64,000 nucleotides of DNA, from contig VCMS01000129.1 in NCBI GenBank assembly GCA_022539475.1, positions 19,106 through 83,105 of the forward strand, in the 5' to 3' direction. Shown here piece after piece: positions 10,579-22,430 of this stretch. The stretch comes from Gracilaria domingensis. Its lineage: Eukaryota; Rhodophyta; Florideophyceae; Gracilariales; Gracilariaceae. Position 1 is the stretch's first letter, and the number at the start of each line of letters is the position of its first letter. The notes under the pieces are model-generated. The model saw only the letters and a program-made list of their open reading frames with translations, was not told the DNA's origin and did not search any database. Position numbers and translations under genes: made by a program.

Positions 10579-12540
10579 ATGTCATCCCGTCGCAGAAGTG
10601 GCGCGTCAGGTGCTGCTTCTGTGCCCGGTTCATCTTACTTGCCGGCAAGTCTGCCTCTGCTGCCGAAGAACACCCTCGACGTCCCCAGTAATGGCGCTTC
10701 GAAACCGGCTTCTCGGGGTCTTTGTTCTGATAACGGGGCCCCACCCACTCGTGGGCCAACTGACACCGCACCTGCGGCTGATTCCGCCGCAGCGGTTGAC
10801 GTTATGTCGTCGCGGTCCGACGAATACACCCTCCGTGAATTTAGAGGTTCAGGTTCGCATACTGCAGAACTCCCAAGTAGGCCTCATCCGGGATATTACG
10901 AAACTCCGGCAACGGCTCAATGAAACCGGTGTCCGGGGTGTTTCGAGCGACGTCCGTGTTTTACCGTCTGATGTCAACCAGATCATGGAGCACCAACAGG
11001 TGTCGGCTGCCCTGCACGAGCAGGCTTCCGCTCTTCTAGACCGCTTGGCTACCCGTCTAGAGACGGTCGAACAAATCACCATTTCTGATGCTACTGCGCC
11101 CGGAGCCCCGGTTTCCGAAGGTTCTCGGCATTCCCACCGCTCCCGGGGTCGCCCGGCTAAGAAGAAGAAGGTTAAGTTGGAACCTGATTCGTCTTCTTTG
11201 TCCTCTTCAGAAGAGGAAGCACAAAATGTAGGATCTTCATCCGACTCGTTGGACAGCGAGAACGATCGCTCTTGCCAGCGTGCCTCCCATTCGCGGGCTA
11301 CTGAAGCCACTTCCAGTGTTGTACGAGGCCGTACGAAAGAACGGAGACACCTTAGATTGAAGGAATTGGAGCCGAAGAATCTACTGACTCGGAAGTTACT
11401 GTCGCACTGATATTATCGGCTTGAGCACTCGACGCCACAGAGGACCCCACGTGGGACTGGCAAAGTGCGAAATCATCTCTGACAAATAGAGCTTACGCTA
11501 TAGCCCCACAAGTTCTCTGGGGAAGATCCAATTCTTGTCTTGGATTTTCTTGCCCGCTTCGTGGCGGACGCCGATGTACCTCGGATGAGTGAGGCACAGG
11601 CCTACATTGAGCTGCCGTACTTTTTGACAGGCGTAGACGAATATCAATTCAATTCGGTTCGTGGGTCGTCTCGCGCCTCCGAAGGAGGAGTCACGTGCTG
11701 GCCGGGAGCGGTACAATATCTCCTGCGCTCTTACGCGACAGTCAATGCGATACATGGTGCTATATTCGCACTGCGAGACACGAAGTAAGGAGTCGATGAG
11801 TCGGAAACTGTTTATTCCACACGCCTAGACAAGGATTTTTACCGCTTTGGTAACGTGTACTCTGCGGCAGAGCGATGCACGATGTTGGTTGATGGCTTGG
11901 ACCGATCAATTCGGACACTGGTAGCCCGTTATCGAGAGACTAAACGCCAGATTACCTATCTGGAACTCGTACAATTTGCCCAAGCTGAGGGTGATGCAGC
12001 TCGCGCACGCGCTGGTGTCAAGACGTGCTCGTGCCGACTCCTTCATGTAGAAGGCCGGGACTCTTCTTTGCCTCTATCACGAGTTTCGGTTCAAAGAGTT
12101 TACGATAACTTACACCTGTTGCAGGACAATGGTTCAATGCCGAGTTCGGAATTGCCGTCAACAACGGAGCCGTCTGCAGTTGACGTAGACCCGGTTTTGT
12201 ACGCCGGCCAACACGTTCCAGCTTTCCACGTGCCACATTCTGGTGGATATCGCAGTCAACGCCCTGGTTGGAGGGATTCCTGTCCTTCACGGCAGGATCG
12301 CCGTCAACCGAATCTGGATCTTCTCCGTCACCTTATTTGCCACACCTGTTACAGGCATGGACACATCGCTCCGAATTGTTTAATGCCCATACGGGATATA
12401 GCGAAGATGGTGCCTCAGTATGAGTCGTTGACGCCCGCCGAACGGGAACGCCTTCCCGACAAATCGTACCTTCGTTCGAAGGCTGGACTCAGCCTGGAAG
12501 CCAGGAAACGGCGCCATCGAATGATGGAACTGTAGCCGCT
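10579..12540 (+). pseudogene. gag region of gypsy element A (fossil)
   Basis: A capsid-type protein region. A Ser/Glu/Asp-rich, basic stretch comes first (around 11,150-11,350). The capsid-like core follows, with VLDFLARFVADADVPRM-type sequence and a CTMLVDGLDRSIRTLVARY block. It ends with a zinc knuckle of the CCHC type (CHTCYRHGHIAPNC). All are clearly related to the gag of element C. The region is broken. Confidence 0.75.
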
Positions 12541-12719
12541 CCTGCAGAATCGAAACATCCGCAGATTGGCGGCGAAGCTCAGAAAAACTGAGCATGGGAG
12601 CCTCCAGCAATGGACAGACGCCCCCAGCGACGAGATGTAGTGCGCCTGAGGCTGAAAAGCCTCGCTCCTTAATCACAATTCTTTCGAGGAAGATGGCCAC
12701 TACAGACATGGACTCTGAG

Positions 12720-14700
12720 CACCTTGGTGTCTTGGGTCGCCCGTGGATACGGTCTACGAACAGCCGGTTCCCGGATAGAGTCCTGCTCATGGCGAAACCA
12801 AACTACAAAGTTTACGCCGACCTAGGGGTTTCCGACCAGTATATGGTTCGGTAGTTGTCGGTTCTCGATACAGGAGCTGGGCCAAACTTTTTGGTTGAGT
12901 CTATGATTCCGCCGCACTTGCGGTCTCGCGTTCGTGCGGCGCCGCATATTGATATCGCGGATGCGAAAAATCGGCCACTCTCTACAGTGAGAGTGATAGA
13001 CCTGCTTGTCAGGCTTCGCCGCTACGTGGTGAAGCTCGACTTCTTGGTTTGCAAGCAGCTCGCCGCGCCGGTTATACTCGGATGTGACTTCTGTGACCGC
13101 TTCGTCGAATCAATCCGACCGCGCCGAAAAACCATCGAAATGGAAGATGGAACCATTGTACCGATCGTTCGGCGTCCCCTTCGACGGGCTTTGAAGAAGG
13201 AAGTTCTTTTGCTTGCTCCGCAGGAGCCCAGCCTGCCGCTGATGAACGGAAGTCTACGAAGCTCCAAGTTGCTCGGTCTATTTGTATTCCGCCCGAATCG
13301 CAGGTCTGGATTACTGTAACATCTCCACAATGTGGCTTACAAACGTTGCAATCGTTGCCTGCGTTGAAGGAGAAGCATCAGCTCGCCCTGGCTAGTGGGA
13401 TTGCTTTTGTTGAACCCGATAATCCTTTCCAGCTGTTGGTTGCAAACGTCAGCCGTTTTCCTTAACGGTTGGTCAGAAGCCAAGTTATTGGATCATCGTT
13501 CCCGTACCCTGCGGCTATAGTGCCCACTCAGGTTTCTATGGCCGAAGTCCTCGGCATCCTCGAAGCTGAGGAGGAAGAAACGGAACGGAACAATTCCGAA
13601 CCGAATACTGGACCAAAAAGTCCGTCAGGAGAGGCTACGCCGACCTCGTCGGATGCGAATGACCGCAGCCTGTCGGAGGAAGCAAGGCCGACCTCGTCGG
13701 ACGATAATAGAAAGGACCAGAGTGCTGCTGACAGGAAGGATAAGGCAGTACAGGAACTGAAATCTCTGGATCTTGAACATGTCCCAGAGACTCACCGCGA
13801 TAAATTGCGGCACATGCTGGAAGAGCTCAGGTCCATGTGGGATGGCACACTTGGTAAGATTGGAATAACCAGACATCGGATCGATCTAATGCCAAACACA
13901 CGGCCAATCTCCCAGCACCCCTACAGGGCAGTACCGACAGCTCGGCAAGAGGAGAAAGCTCAAGTTGAGAAAATGCTCCGCGCTGGAGTGATCGAGCCGG
14001 CTCAGTCACCTTGGGCATCGCCGGTGGTACTCGCGCACAAAGCTGATGGGTCTTGGCGTTTCTGTATCGACTATTGCAATTTTAACGCGGCCACGGTCAA
14101 GAATGTATACCCTATCCCACGAATGAATGAATGCATCGATTCTTTGGGCGACGCGAAACTGTTCACAATCTTAGACGCGAATTGGGGCTATTGGCAAGTT
14201 CCCGTGAGGGCCGAAGATCGTGACAAGACAGCCTTCGTTTGTCCTGAAGGATTGTACCGATTCAATCGGGTGCTCTTTGGTTTAACGAACGCGCCAGCCA
14301 CATTTCAGAGAGCTGTAAATATTTTGATCCCCGCTTGAAGTGGAAGACTTGCCTGGTTTACCTGGACGACATCATTGTCTACTCCAGCAACCTGGACGAG
14401 CACTTGAGCCGTGTACGGGATTTGATGCGAATCCTAAGCGATGCAGGCATTACGCTCAAGCTCAAGAAGTGTGAGTTCCTCACCAAAACCGTCAGGTATC
14501 TCGGTGACGTTATCCGTCCTGGACGGCTGTCGATAGACGAAGTTCGTGTGAAATCCCTCAAAAACGCTAAGCATCCGTGGACGCAGACTGAAATCCGATC
14601 TTTTCTCGGATTGCGAAATGCTTATCGCCGCTTCATACCGAACTTTGCGGACATTGCGGCCATATTGAATGAGCTCCTCGGCAAAAGACAGCTAGTCAAC
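12720..14700 (+). pseudogene. protease and reverse transcriptase region of gypsy element A (fossil)
   Basis: An aspartic protease active-site phrase (VLDTGAGPNF) lies near 12,861-12,890, and a retropepsin-like core runs to about 13,320. The reverse transcriptase follows, with a SPWASPVVLAHKADGSWRF block, LDANWGYWQVPV, FGLTNAPATFQRAV and the YLDD catalytic motif near 14,360. All are typical of Ty3/gypsy pol and close to element C. The region is broken. Confidence 0.8.
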
Positions 14701-14939
14701 CTGAAAGAATCCGACGACCGCAAGGCTGCGCAGGTTCACCGCACTACTCAGATCTCGCCGTTCGAGCTTGAGCTTTCACGCGTTCTACCTTCGGTGGATA
14801 TCGAGCCACAACCAACACTGGATAAGTTCCCGTCGCCCCGCCTACACAGAGATGCGTAGAAGGTCTGGCTCACGAAGATCATTCCTACCGTGAGGCAAAA
14901 TATTTCTAACGCATAGGCCGTCTACAAGCGGGATTTCGA

Positions 14940-16860
14940 CGCCAGAGTGCGCAAACGTGCCCCCCAGATCAGGGAAGGTAGCTATGCCTTCGTACGGAAG
15001 GAATACTACAATCCCGAGAAGGAGAAGCGCCACAAGCTGTCTACTATCGCAGATGGTCCCTACCGGATCATTTCGGCTACCGACACCACGGTTGTTCTTG
15101 ACATCAAGGCAGAGAGCGAACGTTTTTCGCGGGATCGCGTAACCCCTGCGCCAACGCCTGCTTCTCAGGAAACGCAACCGGAAACGCCGGATACCACTAC
15201 GCCTACTGTGGAACCGGCCGCCGAAGCGGGAGCGCGCGATTCGTTGTCAGTATTGCCGCATTCCAACCGCGGACTTGCTGACTTGCCGGCTAAGCCGGAA
15301 TCTCACCAGTCAGTCTCTGCTGCCGCTCATATCTATACGAAGATACTGGCCCCTCCAGGGATACTCACTACCGCCCCCGACGCTCCAACTAAAGAGTCGG
15401 AGAAGGAAGCAAGTCGCTCGCTGTCGTTGTCGCCGTCGTCGACGTAATCGCCTTTGCAGACCTCGATGTCGCACGCAAGTGTTGGTGAACGCACGAAGAC
15501 GCGCGACGCACAGCCGAACAATCGGAAAGAAGCGAACAACTCGCAGCTATTGCGGAAGCCTGAGAAGGAGTGCACCACTTTGGTGGAGCACAAAGCCGAA
15601 AACCCGGAAGAGTGCCTGAGTGTAGCTGCTGCAGAAGCCGCCGCTTCGCCCGCGGATGGTACTGTACTGCCGTCACAGAGATTAGGAAAGGAGCCTGCCC
15701 CATCTATGCAGCGTGAAACCGGCACGCCAGAAAAGGGTGCGGTAAACATCGCAACAGCCGAGTCGAATTGGGAAAATACAGGGTTGCCGCAGCCGGAGAC
15801 CGACAGCGGGAGCGCTAATGCATCAAGGGAAGCCGGAAGTCTCGGGAGAAGTTTGTCGAAAGACACCGTGCTTGGACGGCAGACCCGACGTCGGGAGGTC
15901 TTTTTGAAGCACCCAGTGATGAAGCCGTTGAGAACACGGAGCAAACCCCCTATATGGCGAGCCGATACGCCGCAGTAAGTGGGAAGCAGCGCGACGCTAC
16001 ACGTGCGCACACAACGCGCCAAGTGTCTAGCTTCGTCGGCGATCCGCTTCCAGTGGAGGATGACAGCGAACGAGCCGGGCACGTGCGTGCTGTAAGGCTC
16101 GCGGCCGCCGAAAACGAAAATTCCGAATTCGAATCGGCACCATACAGTCGTGCAATGGCGTAGGCCCCATCACCAGCAGTGAGTGGCAAAACGTCGCCAC
16201 GGCGCGCACAACAGCACCAACTGCTGGCGCACCGCAATGCAGACCGTTCACGCTGACGACGGGAGATCCCGCCGGAACACCGGAAGCTCGCTGTTCGAGA
16301 AGACCAAAGTAAGGTCACGGCCGGACAACACGGGAAGAAAGGCCAGAAATCTGGAAGCCTCAATGTCAGGAACACATAATCGTCACCAGGACCACCTGGC
16401 GTAGAGAACACACTGCCGTCAGGACGGAAGCCGTTTGGCAACGACGCCCACGACGGGAAAGCAATCAACGACATCTCAGAAGAGATCACAATAACCGAAT
16501 CGAACACTGAGCGGCGTGTCCTCGACAGGGAGTACGTTATGGACCGTCTGATCAGTCAGGGCTACGCCTCTGATAGAGAGCTATTGTATCGAGTCCGTTA
16601 GTACGGCTGTCCTTTGTCGAAGGACACACATGACCCTATCGAGCACTTGCCTCGCTCTAAGGTCCTACAGTACCACCGTTGCACACGGGCGCCGTTACCG
16701 GCTACGCTGGAAAAAGCCCAAGTGGGTTGACCACCCACATCTTCTGAGTTATGCCGTCTTAGACGGAAAATGCCGCTGCACGCGGATCCAACCACGTTGA
16801 TATCAACATGCCGCTCTATGCGGAAAGCCTTTGCTGAACAAACAAGCCGCGAAACGCGGA
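14940..16860 (+). pseudogene. pol tail with chromodomain remnant of gypsy element A (fossil)
   Basis: It begins with the integrase C-terminal block (YAFVRKEYYNPEKEKRHKLS) and continues as a long Ala/Pro/Glu/Ser-rich linker. It ends near 16,540-16,760 with a degraded chromodomain-like segment (PIEHLPRSKVLQYH is still legible). The same order is seen in element C. A chromodomain on pol is known to steer integration of chromoviruses to particular chromatin. Confidence 0.65.
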
Positions 16861-17130
16861 AGTCACTTACAGTTGAAAAAAAGATGAAGAAGAAAGAAGC
16901 CTAGAAAGAAGAAGAAGAAACCAGGACACTGGAAGGAAGACTAAGATGTTTTTATCGCTACAGACGCTTCTGAGAACAGTCAGTCTTCTCCTGTGGGCCA
17001 TTTGCGACAGCCCCGAACGAGGTATTGCCCCCTGAGAAGGGAGAGAAGAAGAAGAAACATTTGATCCAAGCCAGCAAGGTTGGAGAAGTTTACCTTTAAC
17101 TATTGAGTTGCCCCTCATCATCGGGGTCTA

Positions 17131-18909
17131 CTACGGAATACCGTAGCCCGCCAGGGATCTCGAGCCGGAGAGTAACTCGCCGGACGGCCCAGAACCTGGG
17201 GTGCCGCCATTACCGGGAGCCCCGGAGAAACGCTGTGCCGCTATCGCTTGCAATTCCGACTCGTTGGTCACCCTATCAAGAACGGCCACTTCCACGCCTC
17301 GAAGGAAGTCGCGGATGACCGCTGCTCGCGGAGTGAGAGAGAAACTGCCGCGTCCGGCGGATACTACACCCTGAGCCCACTGGGCGGTCGGGACGGGAGC
17401 CGCTACAGCGGGTGGGACAACAACTACGACTTCGTCGTCGTCTCCCATCACTTCGGGCTTCTGTACAACCTCCACGCTCCCTGGGCTCCGCTCATCCATG
17501 GACCTTCCTCACTCGGCAGGGTCATCACCGTCGTCGTCGATGTATACAAACCCACGCGGGTGCCCTTCCGGGATATATCGCTCCTCTCGGCGGCGACCAG
17601 CCGCCTCAGCGGGACCAAATATCTCCCAAATCCATGGGTCAAAGTAGACGAAATCGCCGGCGTTGACGTTCCGTCCCGGAGAACGGTCCGACTGCCCACG
17701 AACCCCGTCGGAAACCTGGCTGGCAGGCACCTCGTTCCAATCATTCTGGTCAATGACATTCACCAACGCGGTGGCTTCGCGCGCACTGCGGACGGAACCG
17801 AGCACTTCGGAGAGATGCAATGCCCGGATCGCTTGCCAAATGAGCTTCGGGATGAACCACACCCGGTACGAATCATATGCCTTGCTGAGGAGGAAAACCG
17901 CAACGCGGATGGTTCATTCTGTCGCAAGGATGCTCCAAAGGCCGTGAGGCGCATCGTTAATGAAATGAGAGTCTATGCAAGTTAGGCAGGGCGACAGCTC
18001 TACGTGACACCCTCGTGGGACTTCGACCGCATGCCAAAACGACCACAGCGGCAGGTATCGCCCACTATGGGAGTGTCTTGCGATGTGCTCAACCTCCGAA
18101 AACTGATACGGCAACAGTACCGCGAAGCGGGAACGCCATTTCCGCTCATATCGGAGGCCTTCATGGAATGGAGACCGTGCAGGATGGCGAAGGAACCGGA
18201 ACTAGGCACGAAGGAGAGGCCGAGCCCACAGGATCAACTCCTGCTGCGGCTAAACGGTGTCCGAGTATCGGTCGATTTCGTCCAACGCATTGGCTAGATG
18301 GTCGCCGTAGCCGACCTCGACGAAAGTTCGGTAACGTGGCACGTCGTACTGGTACTGAGCCGGCACCGAATGCTCGTTCGGAGCTCGGAAGTGCCGCGCG
18401 TACCCAATGCGGGCCATCTCATTTCCAGCAAATTGTCCCGTCTCGTTTCGAACTACGAACAGGCAACTCGGTGTGGCCCCAACGCGGGCGATACAGTCTC
18501 AAAAACGGGTAACGTCAGCAGGAAGCCCACCAGAGAGTTGACCGAGGACAGCATACGAGTCGACGAGCTCGGCATCCCGAACGGCCTCGGCGTCGAGCCA
18601 GGGAGCCTGGGCCAGAGGAAACTTGTGACGGTGCGGATCCTGGATGCGTAACCCGCCTGCAGTAAGCCATTCACCCAGCATAGCTGGCATCTCGGCGTTG
18701 AACCAATGCTATACGAGCGCGGGGCCAGCTTGAGCTGGAGCGTGATCTTGTCCGGAGGAACCCGGCTGGGAGGTAGCCGTTGACTGCGGGAGAGGTACAG
18801 ACCGGAACGGCCGGCTGGAAACTTGCATGCGTGCCGTCGAAGACGGATGGGCGTTGGCTGTGCTGGAAATCCTGGGAGGACTCGAGATGGCGAGGCTCGC
18901 TATTGGCAC
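17131..18909 (-). pseudogene. antisense coding region of gypsy element A (fossil)
   Basis: On the strand opposite to gag-pol, this region holds protein-like blocks homologous to the antisense regions of elements B and C. These include FRSVPLPQ near the N-terminal side, HIARHSHSGRYLPL, LWSILATE, MWFIPKLIWQAIRALHLSE, NVIDQNDWNEVP, GDFVYFDPW, EGHPRGFVYIDD and a C-terminal VIRDFLRG. No known family is recognised. It is broken in several places but conserved enough to show descent from a real gene. Confidence 0.7.
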
Positions 18910-19020
18910 TGGAGGTGTTGGTAGCTACGAACAGTTCTCGGCAGACCCATCTTGGAAGACTTCCTTATATACCTTCATCGCGAGGCGCATCGAGCCGACG
19001 GAGAGGATGTCTCAGCGTGA

Positions 19021-19033
19021 GAAGGGGGAGATA
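19021..19033 (+). other. polypurine tract of gypsy element A
   Basis: GAAGGGGGAGATA directly precedes the LTR start (TGGAGCAAAACG). Elements B and C have near-identical tracts at the same place. It would prime plus-strand DNA synthesis. Confidence 0.65.
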
Positions 19034-19428
19034 TGGAGCAAAACGCCCTAGAGAGGGATGCACCGGGGTGCTTTTCATAGTTTGTTGATCCGTTACCGGC
19101 TTCTACACCTCATGTTATGAGAGGCTACTGTAGTGATGGCCTTATTTTGGGGTATGCCTTGGAAGGGTAGTGTTTCTGCACACGTGTGCCGAGTTGGCCC
19201 GATGACGGATGCGCCGTGGCAAGCCTGCTACGGTTTCACAACTGTAGAGTGTTGGCCGGCAGCGCCGGATAGTTAGATATTTCTAGTTGATATTTTCAAG
19301 TGCCCTGTATAGGTGGCGGCACTTGCCGCCACTGCAAGTGAAGTAAACCTCAAGGAGCTCTTTGGCTCTAGCTCCTTGCCGCGGGCGAACGGTTCTTCGT
19401 CCCTAACCACTCTTGGGATTGCACCACA
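19034..19428 (+). repeat. 3' LTR of gypsy element A
   Basis: A 395-bp segment from TGGAGCAAAACG to GGGATTGCACCACA. It is bounded on the left by the purine tract, and on the right it ends with the same words as the 5' LTR remnant. Confidence 0.6.
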
Positions 19429-22400
19429 TTAATGATCTTTCCGTCGAAGTGAACTAGCTGATGGACATGTTCTGGGCAGGTCGAAGGTGCAACCTGACCC
19501 TGAACGACGCTGTGATGGTGGTTCGAAACCTGACCTTTTCCCCGAAGAGAACCGACAAATCATACACTAAGGCTGACATCGATAACATGGTCAGCCAGAA
19601 GTTCAACTAAGCACTAGCTGCGTTTCAGAAACGTACTAAGTCGCATGAAGACGCTCGGCCACAAAACAATGTAAATAAGCGCAACCGGTGCCGTAGCTCT
19701 TCCAGAGCGCGTAAATACAACAAACGCAGGTCCGACCGGAATCCGGGATATTACTACGGTTGTGGCCCCAAAACGCATCTCAGAGGAGCCCACGACTGGC
19801 AGAGATCTTCTCACGAGACGAAGTGTCTGCGATCTGAGAAGGACTCAGCAAACAAGAACAAGGGAGGCGACAAAGATGATAAGGGTTTTCGAAAGGCTCC
19901 AACCCCTCCCAACGCAGTCATCTCTAACTGTTGGAAAAGGAGCCTACTCCGACCTTTTCCATTCCGTCCTTAATCCCAACCCAATCATCGACCATGGCTG
20001 TCTGAGAAGCGTTGGGGGGTTGTCCACAATAGCCCATCTCTTAACCTGCTTGGAAACAGACCTTGTAGTGGAATAAATGGACGTTTCGCCCTTCCTACAC
20101 GGATTTGGGCAAGAGTGCGCAAACTCCAAGCCGACCTTTGCCGTCTGGAAGTTTCGCAGCCAGAACGAGGGTGGAACCAACTTTAAGATCCGTTTCTACG
20201 TTGTAGATGGGACCGGCTACATTCTCTGAGGAAACGATATCCTTTCGCGCTCGGGCCTAATCAACAGGTCTAATGAGCCCCATATCCCTCAAGGCGTAGT
20301 CGAGAACCACAAAAACATGGTCTCCCTCCGCACTTATCACACCGGATCGGACCTCACGAAGCGCACTCGGCTACTTCTCGTTCCCTACTGCACTGCTTCT
20401 GCGAAAGCACTCCTCGCAGTTTCGAAAGGCAGTGAAAAGTAAGAGAGCCTCATCAAGAACGAGGAGTTGTTCGCGAAGAGGTTCCACCTCTACAGCCACC
20501 TTCGGCCAAGAGACATGAGAAGGATATGTCCAAGAGCAGGCGTTCTGACAAAGACCCTTGAGTCCATACTCCACAGGGCATTTAAGTCGGGCACCTCATG
20601 TGCCAGCTCGGGGCGCCTGCTCGGTTCGCCCAAATTCCCATTCTCACGGCTCGTGAAAGAGTTGAACAAGCACCTTCAGCTCGACTTCATGTTTGTCGCC
20701 GAGCTCTGCAACCTTCCTATACTGCACATGATGGAGGCTGCAACAGGATACCCTGTCGCCTGGCTCTCTTTTTTACGCAGTATGAAGGAGGCTTCAGCAA
20801 ACTTTGTCACACATTGGATTTAGGCGCATGGTTCTACCGCAGAACTTTGCGGGGATCCCGAACTCGACTGTGAACAAGTTCGATCGATGTGCGCTTCTCA
20901 TAGCATAGTGTTCTCGCCAAAAACTGCAATGCGCCACAACAAGCTCAGTGCATCGAGTCTTCGAATGAAGCTCTACGATACTTGATCCAGCGTCTCATGA
21001 AATACCGCAAGTATACCAAGAGAAGATGTGACGAGACTCCTCAGACCAGAATCTCTTCTCTAGAGCAACGTTTTTCAAGAACATACTTCACGGTTCCCGG
21101 TTCATTTCAAGCTTTGAATTAGCACGAGACTATAGACCGGCAATATCCGGCCTTCCCAGATCCAAGGTAACCAAAAAATTCCTTAACGCCTATCACGAGA
21201 AAGCTGCCAGGCAGGCCTTGCACTTCTTCTTCCGCACAAAAGACATGAAACTGCTTGAAAAGACGCTGTTCAAGCCCGGTACACCTGTGTATTACTTCAT
21301 CCAGGGTGCAAAAGGAGGACAGTGGTACCCAGGCTTCGGCAAGGAGTTTTATGATCACTACGCAATCATCTCGTCCATGGCAAACCTCAATGGCTTTCGT
21401 ACACATTAGCTTATGAAGACTTGAGGCTTCAGGTCCGCTCTTCGCTGCTGGCAGAAGTTGAGCAAATAAAACTTGGATGGTCCCAACATCCTGGAGATTC
21501 TCAAGACGTCCCTCCATCCGAGCCAGCCGAACATGCGCAAGCTCCTCAGTTACCGTCGAATTTCCTTGTTCATGTAACGGAGGAGCTGCGAGCTCCTCAG
21601 CTCTGTAGCCTTTCTAGAAATCGCAAAAGGGGATGAAGCAAGATAAAGACCCATGCACACCAAAGTAACTACGAGAATACCACAGCCTAACCAGCAAACT
21701 CAACTTTCTCGGTCATGGCATTCTACCCCAAGCATCCTTGGTGGCCAGCGAATTGCAGCAGTCGGTTTCGCGATTAAAAGTCGCACGCTTCCGGCAAAAT
21801 AACCAGGCATTTGCTCACATCCGGTCCTTGAAGCTTGAACTCTACTACCAAGCTCCTAGGAGTGCTATGATCGCCAACAATTTCATCGTCTGCGTCTTGA
21901 CATTCAGTGATACCGCAGCTGGCACCACTTCTCGTTGACAAACCGGTTTCTTATTCGCAATCTCGTTCAAAGAAGGCGAAGAGGTTGTCTCTCACTTTGT
22001 AGATTGGCACAGCTCGAAGCAAAGGCGAGTCTCGTTCTCTTATGCTAAAGCCGAGAGACGTGCAGCAGCTCAAACGGCTGACCGCTCAATTGACCTCGCA
22101 CAAACGCTACCAACTCTCTTTCTCTCTGAGCTGCTACCACGAGAAACCCTCAACATGTACATCGACTAGTACGGCTTAGACACGACAGTCTCCACGCTTC
22201 ATAAACGAGAGAATTCCGCCTCCGCCCCGCAGTTGCGCGCATGCGCGATTCCTTCGAAGCGCGCGAGATCAACTCTTTGGACTGGATCCCCGGCCCGAAG
22301 AATCCAGCTGATGCTTTAACAAAGATCAACCCCCAGGACTTCAAGCGTCTCAACTCTTTGATGCGATGTGGAGTGTTACCGATCGACGTCAACAACTCGA

Positions 22401-22430
22401 CTAGAACACTATAAAGAATGCGTATGCCGT
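19429..22430 (+). mobile_element. broken Ty1/copia-type LTR element
   Basis: It starts directly after the 3' LTR of element A. Visible parts: a gag end with basic residues and a Cys/His cluster (19,640-19,850), a protease-like region (19,960-20,260), integrase (20,560-20,990; LQLDFMF, HMMEAATGYPVAWL and RHNKLSAS blocks), the post-integrase block (PVYYFIQGAKGGQWYPGFGK, 21,280-21,350), a reverse transcriptase/RNase H remainder, and a copia-type RNase H end near 22,280 (LDWIPGPKNPADALTKI). Gene order with integrase before RNase H indicates Ty1/copia. It carries well over ten breaks, and no LTR pair was found. Confidence 0.7.

Larger units (their letters stand above)
10021..19428 (+). mobile_element. 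gypsy element A: old, heavily broken Ty3/gypsy LTR element
   Basis: Parts in order: a 5' LTR remnant ending at 10,414, primer-binding site at 10,418, gag (about 10,579-12,540), protease (about 12,720-13,320), reverse transcriptase (about 13,770-14,700), a long low-complexity tail with chromodomain remnant (about 14,940-16,860), an antisense coding region (minus, about 17,130-18,910), purine tract (19,021) and 3' LTR (19,034-19,428). Order and motifs match elements B and C in this window. It carries well over ten breaks, and its two LTRs agree clearly only near their 3' ends, so it is the oldest of the three. The exact left end is uncertain. Confidence 0.8.

Noticed and set aside
18962-18974. 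TATATAA on the minus strand ahead of the antisense region of element A
   Set aside because: By comparison with element C this place probably lies within the antisense coding region, so the TATA-like word is likely chance.
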